From NCBI RefSeq assembly GCF_010686685.1, contig NZ_JAAGWD010000003.1, positions 62,001 to 126,000 on the forward strand: a stretch of DNA of 64,000 nt, in the 5' to 3' direction. The position numbers and the translations under genes are program-made. Below, in pieces: positions 29,563-38,295 of the stretch (positions are counted from its first letter, which is position 1; each line of letters opens with the position of its first letter). This DNA comes from Pontibacter burrus. GTDB taxonomy: Bacteria; Bacteroidota; Bacteroidia; Cytophagales; Hymenobacteraceae. Under the pieces are notes generated by a model. It searched no databases. It was given only the letters and a program-made list of their open reading frames with translations, and had not been told where the DNA came from.

Positions 29563-30285
29563 ATGGGACACACGGCACGTTTTAAATTCCACACAACACT
29601 GAATGATTTTCTGCAAAAACAAGAGCAGGAAAGCTGGATCAACTATAGTTTCCGGGATGTGCCGGCCATAAAAGATGCCATTGAAGCGATAGGTGTACCG
29701 CATCCCGAAGTGAATGCTATAGTTGTAAATGGCAGATCAGTGGATTTTACTTATAAACTACATCCGGATGATAAAGTGGAAGTTTACCCGAAAGGCTCTC
29801 CTGTAACTATAAACCTATTCCCAAACTATAACCCACCTTTTAAGTTTGTGCTGGATGTGCACTTAGGCAAGCTGGCGCGGATGCTCCGGTTGCTGGGCTT
29901 CGATACAATCTTTGATCCTGAACTAACAGAAAAAGAACTGGTAGCTATAGCTGTAAGCGAAAACCGAATTCTGCTGAGCCGTGGCACGGGCATTCTGAAA
30001 CATAAAACTATAGTTTACGGCTATTGGCTGCGCTCGCAACAACCTGATGAGCAGTTGCAGGAAGTGATCCGCTACTATAACCTGGCAGCGGAGTTCAGTA
30101 TTTTTACCCGCTGCATGGTGTGCAATGGAGCTATAGCTCAGGTGACGAAAGAACAATTAAAGGAGCAGCTTCCGCCTAAAACCAAACTATACTTTCACGA
30201 GTTTTACCAATGCCAGAACTGCCAGCGAGTGTACTGGAAAGGTTCGCATTATGAGCGCATGCAGGAATTTATCCAAAAGCTTTAG
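29563..30285 (+). CDS. Mut7-C domain protein with N-terminal ubiquitin-like fold
   Basis: A 240-residue protein with a Mut7-C ubiquitin-like domain (about 1-88), a PIN-like Mut7-C domain (about 92-180; VLDVHLGKLARMLRLLGFDT), and a zinc ribbon with Cys184, Cys187, Cys217 and Cys220. The family is predicted to be an RNase. The usual third acidic motif (LLTRD) is LLSRG here, with Gly141 in place of Asp, so catalysis may be changed or lost. Its stop overlaps the stop of the convergent permease gene by 4 bases. Confidence 0.9.
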   Translation: MGHTARFKFHTTLNDFLQKQEQESWINYSFRDVPAIKDAIEAIGVPHPEVNAIVVNGRSVDFTYKLHPDDKVEVYPKGSPVTINLFPNYNPPFKFVLDVHLGKLARMLRLLGFDTIFDPELTEKELVAIAVSENRILLSRGTGILKHKTIVYGYWLRSQQPDEQLQEVIRYYNLAAEFSIFTRCMVCNGAIAQVTKEQLKEQLPPKTKLYFHEFYQCQNCQRVYWKGSHYERMQEFIQKL

Positions 30286-31601
30286 TGCACCAGCAAGGCC
30301 AGAATACAGAACACGTCGATGATCCAGAGCGTGAGCGGTATCTTACGGTATTCGCCACCTACCACTTTAAGTAAGGTATAGCTCAAAAAGCCCCAGATAA
30401 TTCCTTGCGTAATGGAGAAGGTGAACGGAATGAGCACCAGCGCCAGAAAAGCGGGAATAGCATCGCTCAGGTGCAGCCAGTTAATACGAATAATCGGCCG
30501 GATCATGAAGGCGCCAACCAGTACCAGAGCAGGCGCCGTTGCAATGGCCGGAACCATCGAAAGAAGTGGTGCCAGGAATAGAAATGGCAAAAACAGTAAG
30601 CCGCCAACTATAGCCGTTAAGCCGGTTCTGCCGCCTGCCTCAATCCCAACCGCCGACTCAACATAAACTGTAGCCGAACTCGTACCCACTAAACCCGAAA
30701 TAGTAGTGGCCACCGCATCTACAAACAACGACTTATTGATATTCAGCGGCTCGCCGTGTTCATCAACCATATTTGCTGCTTCAGCCAGGCCTACAAACGT
30801 GGAAAGGCTATCGAACAGGTCGGTGAACAGAAAGGCGAAAATTACAGGCCACACTGCAAACTGCAGCGAGTTAACCAGGTCCAGTTGCATGAGCAGGCTG
30901 AAATCCGGAGCTGCAAAAATTCCCTGCCAGTTAACTATAGTTTCAGTGCCCCACCAGCGGCCCAGCGGGTAAGCTAGCAGCGTAGTAACTATAATCCCAA
31001 TCAGGATACCGCCTTTCACATTTTTTACAAGCAGTATAGCCGTTAGCAACAGCCCAACTATAAACGTAAGTACCGTCGGGCTAAGCTCGTTTACTGCCAG
31101 TATCGTTCCCGGCGATTGTATAATGAATTTTGCGTTTGAGAGGCCTAGCAGTGTAATAAACAGGCCGATACCACCTGCAATAGCGTACCGCAAAGGTTTG
31201 GGAATGGCTTTTATAATGTAAGTGCGGATGTTAAAAACCGAAAGCAACAGAAACACAATACCCGACCAGAACACAGCGCCCAATGCCACCTGCCACGGTA
31301 TGTTCATCCCGATAACAGCTGAATATGTGAAGAAGGCATTCAACCCCATCCCCGGCGCGATCAGTACAGGGTTTCGGGCGTAAATTCCCATCAAAACACT
31401 GCTAAAAAAACTTACCAGTACGGTAGCCGTCAGTACCCCCGAAAAAGGAAGCCCCGCTTCGCTGAGTATGCTCGGATTAACTATGATTACATAAGACGTA
31501 GCCAGGAAAGATGCAATGCCGGCAAATACTTCGGTCTGGTAGCTGGTGTTATGTTTTTTGAACTCGAAATAGGTCTGCATTGGTGGCGTAGGTTTTGGCA
31601 A
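30282..31601 (-). CDS. NCS2-family purine permease (AzgA/PbuG type)
   Basis: A 439-residue inner-membrane transporter with about 13 helices of the nucleobase:cation symporter-2 (AzgA-like) group, which import hypoxanthine, adenine or guanine with protons. The N-terminal segment ASFLATSYVIIVNPSIL and the MGLNAFFTYSAVIG region with GMGLNA are typical, as is the conserved SSATVYVESAVGIEAGGRTG near position 290. The exact substrate cannot be set from sequence. It stands alone on the - strand. Confidence 0.93.
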   Translation of the reverse strand: MPKPTPPMQTYFEFKKHNTSYQTEVFAGIASFLATSYVIIVNPSILSEAGLPFSGVLTATVLVSFFSSVLMGIYARNPVLIAPGMGLNAFFTYSAVIGMNIPWQVALGAVFWSGIVFLLLSVFNIRTYIIKAIPKPLRYAIAGGIGLFITLLGLSNAKFIIQSPGTILAVNELSPTVLTFIVGLLLTAILLVKNVKGGILIGIIVTTLLAYPLGRWWGTETIVNWQGIFAAPDFSLLMQLDLVNSLQFAVWPVIFAFLFTDLFDSLSTFVGLAEAANMVDEHGEPLNINKSLFVDAVATTISGLVGTSSATVYVESAVGIEAGGRTGLTAIVGGLLFLPFLFLAPLLSMVPAIATAPALVLVGAFMIRPIIRINWLHLSDAIPAFLALVLIPFTFSITQGIIWGFLSYTLLKVVGGEYRKIPLTLWIIDVFCILALLVH

Positions 31602-31756
31602 TTATAAATCCGCATACGGGAAAGCTGCGAAAGTAAGCAAAACTACTTTTTTAAACTAAAGATCATGTTTGATGTGGCGCAGCAATTATGAGGCAAAAGC
31701 TATACTCATATCGGCTTCTAGCGTTAAAGTCTATAAAACTATAAACAGTAAAAGCC

Positions 31757-32092
31757 ATGCAGGACAAAGTAGAACTTACAACGCTTATAAAAATACTGGC
31801 TGATGTACGCAAAGCAGGCTATAAAACAGATTTTGTAGTCGGCGATGACAGAAGAATGCACTCGATGGATGGCAAAATGAGCTTTACCCCGGACCAGGTG
31901 CAGATCGTAAATTTTTACCGTTTCGAGGGTGAAAGTAACCCAGATGATATGGCTATTCTGTATGTGCTTGAAACCAGTAACGGCGCCAAAGGAACCATCT
32001 CCAACTCGTACGGCACGTATTCAGACACCGTAGTGGAAGCATTTATGAAACAGGTGCACGACCTGGGCAAAGACATTGATACCCGCAGCTAA
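31757..32092 (+). CDS. Small conserved-looking protein upstream of ku
   Basis: A 111-residue soluble protein that I do not recognise. It starts MQDKVELTTLIKILADVRK, has an acidic middle with YRFEGESNPDD and a Gly/Ser-rich stretch (NGAKGTISNSYGTYSD), and no signal peptide or cysteine. It ends 23 bases before ku on the same strand, so it is probably co-transcribed with ku. A part in DNA repair would be only a guess from this position. Confidence 0.8.
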   Translation: MQDKVELTTLIKILADVRKAGYKTDFVVGDDRRMHSMDGKMSFTPDQVQIVNFYRFEGESNPDDMAILYVLETSNGAKGTISNSYGTYSDTVVEAFMKQVHDLGKDIDTRS

Positions 32093-32115
32093 GCATTAAC
32101 TACAAAAAGAAAACT

Positions 32116-32901
32116 ATGAGAACAATCTGGAAGGGGTCGCTGGGTTTTGGCCTGGTGAACATCCCGGTAAAAATGTACAGCGCCACAAAAGACCGCCGCC
32201 TTGACTTTGACCTGATCGACCGCCGGAACCATGCCCGTGTGCGCAACAAGCGCGTGAACGAGAAAACCGGTGAAGAAGTACCTTATAAGGAGATCGTGAA
32301 AGCCTACAAATTCGAAGGTAAGTATGTGGAGCTGACCGATGAAGAAATGGAGCGCGCCGAAGCTGAAAAGAACACCATCATACAACTCGACTCCTTTGTA
32401 GAAGAAGAGGATATAGACGAAATGTATTTCAAAAAGCCATATTACCTGACACCTGAAAAAGGAAACAAAACCGGTTATGGTTTGCTGCGCGATGCCCTCC
32501 GTAAAACCGGAAAAGTTGGTATCGCTACGGTGGTAATGCGAGGCAAAGAAGACCTGGCTGTGATTCGTCCGCTGGGCGATGCGCTGGTGCTGCAGAAATT
32601 ACGCTTTGTAGAAGAAGTGAACAAAACCGAAGACCTGGACCTGCCTCATAAGGTAGACATTGGCGGCGCACAACTTGATATGGCCGTAGAGCTCATCAAC
32701 CAGTTTACCACCGACTTCGACATACGCGATTACCGCGATACCTACACTGAAAAGCTGATGAAAACCATTGAAGCGAAGGCGAAAGGTAAAAAGAAACCAG
32801 CAGCTAAAAAGGTAGAAACCATCCCGACAAAAACAAAAGATCTGATGGCTCAACTGAAGGCAAGTTTAAGCTCAGGTCAGCCACGTATGCGGGCATCTTA
32901 A
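32116..32901 (+). CDS. ku: Non-homologous end-joining protein Ku
   Basis: A 261-residue bacterial Ku, normal length for the family. It forms a ring-shaped homodimer that binds double-strand break ends and recruits LigD. It opens with MRTIWKGSLGFGLVNIPVKM and includes GKVGIATVVMRGKEDLAVIRP, both signatures. The C terminus is Lys-rich (KAKGKKKPAAKKVE), typical of the DNA- and LigD-binding tail. It sits 84 bases upstream of ligD with a hairpin in between. Confidence 0.97.
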   Translation: MRTIWKGSLGFGLVNIPVKMYSATKDRRLDFDLIDRRNHARVRNKRVNEKTGEEVPYKEIVKAYKFEGKYVELTDEEMERAEAEKNTIIQLDSFVEEEDIDEMYFKKPYYLTPEKGNKTGYGLLRDALRKTGKVGIATVVMRGKEDLAVIRPLGDALVLQKLRFVEEVNKTEDLDLPHKVDIGGAQLDMAVELINQFTTDFDIRDYRDTYTEKLMKTIEAKAKGKKKPAAKKVETIPTKTKDLMAQLKASLSSGQPRMRAS

Positions 32902-32919
32902 AGTCGTAAATCGTTTTTT

Positions 32920-32960
32920 GTGTTTCGTGTTTCGAGCTTATAATTCGACACACGAAACAC
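32920..32960 (+). repeat. Hairpin between ku and ligD
   Basis: The 16-base arms at 32920-32935 (GTGTTTCGTGTTTCGA) and 32945-32960 (TCGACACACGAAACAC) pair with one mismatch around a 9-base loop. A T-run lies before the stem (32914-32919), not after it, so on the + strand it is a poor terminator. The structure may affect the level of ligD expression. Alternatively it is a small repeat. Confidence 0.7.
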
Positions 32961-32985
32961 GACACACCAAACACGAGATAAACCC

Positions 32986-35520
32986 ATGGCTTTACAGCAA
33001 TATAATCAGAAACGTAACTTCAGCGACACGCCTGAGCCGGAAGGGAAGCAGGAGAAACACAAAGGAGCTTTACGTTTTGTGGTGCAACGTCACCAGGCAT
33101 CCACTTTACATTATGATTTCAGGCTGGAGATGGAAGGCGTGCTGAAGAGCTGGGCAGTGCCGAAAGGCCCGTCCATGAACCCCACAGATAAGCGTCTTGC
33201 CATGCACGTTGAGGATCACCCATATTCGTACCGCACTTTTGAAGGCGATATTCCGGAAGGCAACTATGGCGCGGGCCACGTCGATATCTGGGACGAAGGT
33301 TACTATAGTTCAATAGAAACCGACGACCCGGAAGAAGGGGAGAAGCTGTTGTTGCAGGGACTGGAGAACGGAAGCATTAGTTTTGTGCTGGATGGAAATA
33401 AACTACAGGGAGCTTTCTCACTCATAAAAATGAAAGGCCGCCAGGAGGGAGCCTGGCTGCTGGTAAAGAAGAAAGATGAATACGCCGTTGCAGATGCTTA
33501 TAACAGTGAAGAGCATTTAGGAAAGATCGCTAAAACAACAGCAAAAAAGTCTGCTGCAAAAAGTACAGTTGCAAAATCTGCTAAAGTCAAACCTGCTGCT
33601 AAAAAGGGTAGGATGCCCCACAACATTGTGCCCATGATGGCGAAACTGACTGACGGTCCTTTTGACGGTGACGACTGGATTTATGAGATAAAGTGGGATG
33701 GTTTCAGGGCGGTGGCTGAAGTGCAGGATGGCAAGGTGGAACTATACTCGCGCAACGGAAAGTCATACGGCGAAACCTACAAACCTATTTTAGATAGTTT
33801 GAAAGATCTGGGGCAGGACGCGGTCCTGGATGGCGAGATTGTAGTGTTGAACGATGAAGGCTATGCCACGTTTCAGCAACTGCAGAATTACCAGAATACG
33901 CCATCTGAGCATCTCTACTTTTATGTGTTCGATCTGTTGTACCTGAACGGCGAAGACCTGCGCGACCTGCCTTTGCTGGAACGCAAAAAGCGCCTGGAAG
34001 AATTGTTAGCAGAAGAATTACCGGCGGTCCGTTATTCGGACCATGTGGTGGGTAACGGAGTAGAGTTCTTTAAGCATGCCCAGAAAAATAATGTAGAAGG
34101 CATCATGGCCAAAAAAGCCGATAGCCCTTACCGCACAGGCAAGCGCAGTTCGGAGTGGCTCAAGATCAAAACACACATGCGCCAGGAAGCTGTGATCGGT
34201 GGCTTTACAGAGCCAAAAGGCAAACGCAAGCACATCGGGGCTTTGCTGCTGGGCGTGTACGAAGATGGCAAGTTTACTTATGTGGGGCAGAGCGGCAGCG
34301 GCTTTAACTCCAAATCGTTGGAAGCCCTGAAAGCAAAGCTGGATAAACTGGTGCAGCCTGAATCGCCATTTGTAGGTAAAGTTAAACCAAATGCACCTGC
34401 TACCTGGGTGAAGCCTGAACTGGTTGCCGAGATCACATTTGCAGAATGGACCAAAGAAGGCATTATGCGGCAGGCCATTTACGAAGGGTTGCGAGAAGAC
34501 AAAAAAGCAACCGATGTAGTGCGCGAAAATGCTATCCATACAACCGAAGCGGTAGAAGAAGCAGAACATCAACCTAAAGCGAAAAAGACGGATACAAAAA
34601 AAGTGGCAGCTTCAAAAGACAAAAACCGGACGACGCAAACTATAGAAGGACAGGAAGTACAGTTCAGCAGTCTTAATAAACTATACTGGCCGGACGAACA
34701 CATTACGAAAGGCGACCTGATCGATTACTATCAAACTATAGCTGAGGTCATTTTGCCTTACCTTCAGGACCGGCCACAGTCGCTTTTCCGCAACCCGGAA
34801 GGTGTGGTAAAACCTGGCTTTTTCCAGAAAGACGTTACACACGCGCCTGATTGGGTGAGAACTATAAAACTGAAAGCTGAAAGCACCGGCGAAGATGTGG
34901 AGTACCTCGTATGCGACAACAAAGCCACGCTTGGCTATATGAACAACCTGGGCTGCATCCAGCTCAATCCCTGGAACTCCCGCATCACCAACCTGGAAAG
35001 ACCGGATTACATGGTAATAGATTTAGATCCGGGGGAGAACACGTATGATGATGTGGTGGAAGTAGCTTTGGCTACGAAGGAAGTGTTAGACAAAGCAGGC
35101 GCAACAGCTTTTTGTAAAACATCCGGAGCAACGGGCATGCATATTTTTGTGCCTCTGGGTGCAAACTATAGTTTCGATCAGGCACGCGAGTTTGCACATT
35201 TGGTGGCACAACAAGTGCACAGAAAGTTACCGAAACTCACCAGTCTTGAGCGCAGCCCAAAGGAACGGAGAACGCAGGTCTACTTAGATTTTTTGCAGAA
35301 CTCGATCGGGCAAACTATAGCTTCAGCCTATACGGTTCGCCCTAAACCAGGTGCCACTGTTTCCACACCGCTCAGCTGGGACGAAGTAAAACCGGGCTTG
35401 TCTCCGGAAGCTTTTACAATTAGAAATATACCAACTCGATTAAAAGAGAAAGGTGATCTATTTAAAGGGGTGCTGGGCAAAGGGATAGATCTAAAGAAGT
35501 GTCTGGAGAAATTAAGCTAG
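32986..35520 (+). CDS. ligD: ATP-dependent DNA ligase D, three-domain
   Basis: An 844-residue end-joining enzyme. Domain order is phosphoesterase (about 20-160; RHQASTLHYDFRLEMEG, EGNYGAGHVDIW), ATP-dependent ligase (about 215-520; Lys236 in YEIKWDGFR is the adenylated residue), and polymerase/primase (about 560-835; Asp679 and Asp681 in MVIDLDPGE, and GATGMHIFVPL). A Lys/Ala-rich linker separates the first two. This PE-LIG-POL order is found in many bacteria, whereas mycobacterial LigD has POL first. It works with Ku, encoded upstream. Confidence 0.97.
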   Translation: MALQQYNQKRNFSDTPEPEGKQEKHKGALRFVVQRHQASTLHYDFRLEMEGVLKSWAVPKGPSMNPTDKRLAMHVEDHPYSYRTFEGDIPEGNYGAGHVDIWDEGYYSSIETDDPEEGEKLLLQGLENGSISFVLDGNKLQGAFSLIKMKGRQEGAWLLVKKKDEYAVADAYNSEEHLGKIAKTTAKKSAAKSTVAKSAKVKPAAKKGRMPHNIVPMMAKLTDGPFDGDDWIYEIKWDGFRAVAEVQDGKVELYSRNGKSYGETYKPILDSLKDLGQDAVLDGEIVVLNDEGYATFQQLQNYQNTPSEHLYFYVFDLLYLNGEDLRDLPLLERKKRLEELLAEELPAVRYSDHVVGNGVEFFKHAQKNNVEGIMAKKADSPYRTGKRSSEWLKIKTHMRQEAVIGGFTEPKGKRKHIGALLLGVYEDGKFTYVGQSGSGFNSKSLEALKAKLDKLVQPESPFVGKVKPNAPATWVKPELVAEITFAEWTKEGIMRQAIYEGLREDKKATDVVRENAIHTTEAVEEAEHQPKAKKTDTKKVAASKDKNRTTQTIEGQEVQFSSLNKLYWPDEHITKGDLIDYYQTIAEVILPYLQDRPQSLFRNPEGVVKPGFFQKDVTHAPDWVRTIKLKAESTGEDVEYLVCDNKATLGYMNNLGCIQLNPWNSRITNLERPDYMVIDLDPGENTYDDVVEVALATKEVLDKAGATAFCKTSGATGMHIFVPLGANYSFDQAREFAHLVAQQVHRKLPKLTSLERSPKERRTQVYLDFLQNSIGQTIASAYTVRPKPGATVSTPLSWDEVKPGLSPEAFTIRNIPTRLKEKGDLFKGVLGKGIDLKKCLEKLS

Positions 35521-35594
35521 CAAAATATAAAATGACTTTACAAAGAAGAACCGGATTTAGACGGTCCTTTCATAAAACAGCATAAGTATAACAG

Positions 35595-36668
35595 TTACAC
35601 TTTGCGTGGCTTCGCACGTTCGTACTGAGAAGGCCAAGTGTGCTCATAGCCAAGTTCCAGCGCAGCATGCATCGGGAAGTATGGGTCGCGTAACAACTCT
35701 CTCGCCAGCAGCACAAGGTCTGCCTGTCCGGTTGCAACTATAGATTCGGCTTCCTGCGCCGTTGTGATCATACCAACTGCACCTGTCATGATGCCGGTTT
35801 CCCGTTTTATTGTTTCTGCAAATTGCACCTGGTACAAAGGCCCCACCGGAATGTTAGCCGCAGGCACATTACCGCCAGTAGAGCAATCGATCATATCAAC
35901 TCCATGTTCTTTCAGAATCTTTGCCAGTTTAACTGAGTCTTCTCCTGTCCAGCCGCCCTTAGTCCAGTCAGTTGCAGATATGCGCACTATAAGTGGATAA
36001 TCCGAAGGCCATACTTCTTTCACCGTTTCGGTAACTTCCAGCAGCAACCGGATGCGATTCTCGAACGAACCACCGTATTCGTCAGTGCGCTTGTTGCTGA
36101 GTGGGGAGTAAAATTCGTGTAACAGGTACCCATGAGCGGCATGTATCTCAATCACTTTAAAACCAGCTTCTAATGATCTCTTTGCAGCAGCTTTGAAGTC
36201 GTTGATCACTTTTTGTATGCCCGCTTTATCTAATTCCAGCGGGGCAGGTTCAACGTCTGTAAAAGGAATGGCACTTGGGGCTACTGTTTGCCATGCGCCT
36301 TCTTCAGGAGTCAACGCTTTGCCACCTTTCCACGGACTTTTATGGCTAGCTTTTCTACCAGCGTGTGCCAACTGCACACCTGGAACAGCACCATGTTCTT
36401 CCAGAAAAGTATTGATTCGTTGCCACATCGGAATATGTTCCGCTTTCCACAAACCAATGTCATCAGGTGTAATTCTTCCTTCCGGCGAAACAGCTGTTGC
36501 CTCAGCTATGATAAGCCCTGCACCGCCTACTGCACGACTACCCAAGTGTACCAGATGCCAGTCATTAGCAAAGCCATCCACGCTTGAATACTGGCACATC
36601 GGCGATACCGCAATCCGATTTTTAAGGGTAATATTTTTTATAGTTAAGGGCGAGAATAAATTAGCCAT
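35595..36668 (-). CDS. Old yellow enzyme family NADH:flavin oxidoreductase (YqjM-like)
   Basis: A 357-residue TIM-barrel FMN enzyme that reduces activated C=C bonds with NAD(P)H. Cys25 in SPMCQYS and the substrate-binding pair His176/His179 in IEIHAAHGYLLHEF are the hallmarks of the YqjM subgroup, as is HAGRKASHKSPW. Length and start agree with the family. The true substrate is not known. It is alone on the - strand and its upstream region is the start of island C. Confidence 0.94.
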   Translation of the reverse strand: MANLFSPLTIKNITLKNRIAVSPMCQYSSVDGFANDWHLVHLGSRAVGGAGLIIAEATAVSPEGRITPDDIGLWKAEHIPMWQRINTFLEEHGAVPGVQLAHAGRKASHKSPWKGGKALTPEEGAWQTVAPSAIPFTDVEPAPLELDKAGIQKVINDFKAAAKRSLEAGFKVIEIHAAHGYLLHEFYSPLSNKRTDEYGGSFENRIRLLLEVTETVKEVWPSDYPLIVRISATDWTKGGWTGEDSVKLAKILKEHGVDMIDCSTGGNVPAANIPVGPLYQVQFAETIKRETGIMTGAVGMITTAQEAESIVATGQADLVLLARELLRDPYFPMHAALELGYEHTWPSQYERAKPRKV

Positions 36669-36765
36669 CTTAATATTGGGTTTGTAGTTACAGTTGATTA
36701 AAACTCCCTCCTGGACAGAATGTTTTAGATTATAAGCTAGGAGTATTCTATAGTTATAGTTTTTA

Positions 36766-37495
36766 TTTTGAGTGTAGTGAGAAATCTATATTAGAATATA
36801 GTTATTTCTCTATCATGTCGAGCGCTAGCCGAGGCATCTTATATGTTCTATAGTTGCTCACTTCTTATGTCATTTCGAGTGTAACGAGAAATCTATCGCA
36901 TACTATAGTTGAAATTATCGTTCTATTGTTTACTATAGTTGCTGAATTGACACAGGCATTTTCTTCTATAGTTACGACCTATCCTGGGAGCTTTACCAGC
37001 CTACAGTTTTATAGTTACTTTGGTGCGCTCACGGCCGCGGGGCCCCGTCTTCGGGCATCGCGCTGCTGCCTTCTTGCTACCCTCGTACCTCGTGTTGCCT
37101 GGCGGCACCGCAACAAGTCAAAGGCGCTCAACCCAAAGACTGTGATCCTTCGATAGCTAAACTATAGTTTGTTGAAGAGCTATAGTTGCATCGCCTTTCC
37201 GTGGCTGTAATTCCGTAGGCCAGGCTGCGCCTGCCTGCTCGTGGGCTGTAACTATAGTTCTGTCCCCGTAACTATCGTAATGACTATATTCCCCTCTTGG
37301 GAGGGGCAGGGGTGGGTTAAATCATAACTATAGAACTACAGATTAAACTATAGAATTAGATAGAAGCTCCCTCTCCTGTTTTTAGGAGAGGACTGAGGTG
37401 AGGTAGAGCTCCTATAGTCTACCGAGAAGTGAGTTCGAAGGTAGCGAGCGCAGCTCTGAAAGGATAAAGGGGCGGTTGGACTAACGACAACTATA
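36766..37495. repeat. Intergenic repeat island C
   Basis: The 1.6-kb gap between divergent genes holds the same module series as islands A and B: a GAGTGTAGTGAGAAATCTAT element (36772-36791), TCATGTCGAGCGCTAGCCGA (36816-36835), a TGTCATTTCGA...AACGAGAAATCTATC arm (36869-36898), the 175-bp module (36980-37158), a GGCCAGGCTGCGCCTGCC palindrome (37218-37235), a CCCCTCTTGGGAGGGG palindrome with GGGGTGGG (37291-37316), CTCTCCTGTTTTTAGGAGAG (37371-37390), and an AGTGAGTTCGAAGGTAGCGAG element (37426-37446) shared with island D. ACTATAG motifs are dense. Confidence 0.85.
36980..37158 (+). repeat. 175-bp interspersed module, copy C
   Basis: It has the shared blocks CCTGGGAGCT, TTTGGTGCGCTCACGGCCGC, CCCGTCTTCGGGCATCGCG, TTGCCTGGCGGCACC and GGCGCTCAACCCAAAGACTG. 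The middle (CTGCTGCCTTCTTGCTACC) matches copy A. Relative to A and B the long stem has one C-A mismatch because of GTCTTCGGG. Confidence 0.85.
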
Positions 37496-38221
37496 GATCG
37501 ATAATTATAATAATACTGGAAGCCCAGGCAAAATACCAACTCTGCTGATCCATTTTTAGGCAAAAAGCTGCACCAACTATATCTAAAGCTGCTTTTAAAG
37601 CATAAACTAACCTGGCTATAGTTACCAGATTCTGATTTTCTATAAAGCTTATCACCAGCCTTCACTTTGTAGGCTTTGTACAAAGCATCCATGTTAACCG
37701 ATGCAACTATGGTACTGTACCTCAGTGCGTGCAAATCTGTTAGAATAAGCTGGTCGAAGGTCTTTGGAAAGGTATTAGTTCTCCAAACCTGTGCCCATGG
37801 ATCAGTTGTTAATAGTCAATCTCCTTCTTCGACTTTTCTTGTTTTGTCATTCAAAAGCTTCGTAGGCAGCGCTTAAAAGTGCATTAGGAACTTAAAGTTT
37901 GTACCTTAGATTTCTGGAAAAGTAGTAGCGAAGCTCATTTTAAGACTATAAAGCTCTAAAAAGGCTGGATAGTTTACTTTAATTTATCAATTTTATGAGA
38001 ATGCAGTGCAGGGCTTATATTAGTGATTAGGTTATACAGCAATTAACTAATAAATAAGAGGACTCATAAGCCGTATTCAAAATTGGTATAAGTTGATAGG
38101 GAAATAAAAGAGATAAACTTACAGCCGTTTATAATGTTCAGCGTATACTAGCCGTTCCTGAATTGCACCGTATTTTCGAATTTATTTATCGGAAAAAGCA
38201 GAAAATTAATTTGGAATATTA
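37496..38221. other. AT-rich gap before the polysaccharide locus
   Basis: No gene can be supported. A - strand frame at 37348-37734 contains YKVKAGDKLYRKSES, which is faintly LysM-like, but its 3' part runs through island C repeats. The density of ACTATAG motifs drops to zero after about 37620. Confidence 0.4.
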
Positions 38222-38229
38222 TATATTTG
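38222..38229 (+). promoter_or_regulatory. Possible -7 element of the porin-like gene
   Basis: TATATTTG fits the Bacteroidota primary-sigma -7 consensus TAnnTTTG, 66 bases before the ATG at 38296. No well-spaced -33 TTTG is present, so this is tentative. Confidence 0.4.
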
Positions 38230-38295
38230 TCTAAATATATGTATAATTGCGCCTTAAAGTATTACACTTATATAAGTAGCGCTTTAAATAAGCCC

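Noticed and set aside
34018-34572. A - strand frame of 184 codons opposite ligD
   Set aside because: Antisense to the conserved ligase domain and without recognisable features.
36854-37156. A + strand open frame of about 100 codons through island C, with FGALTAAGPRLRAS
   Set aside because: It crosses the 175-bp module. Related frames in A and B have stops or shifts, and copy D has no start, so the similarity comes from the DNA repeat and not from a conserved protein.
38227-38295. Upstream TTG start for the porin-like protein
   Set aside because: It would place the signal peptide 23 residues inside the protein and lies in the probable -7 promoter element.
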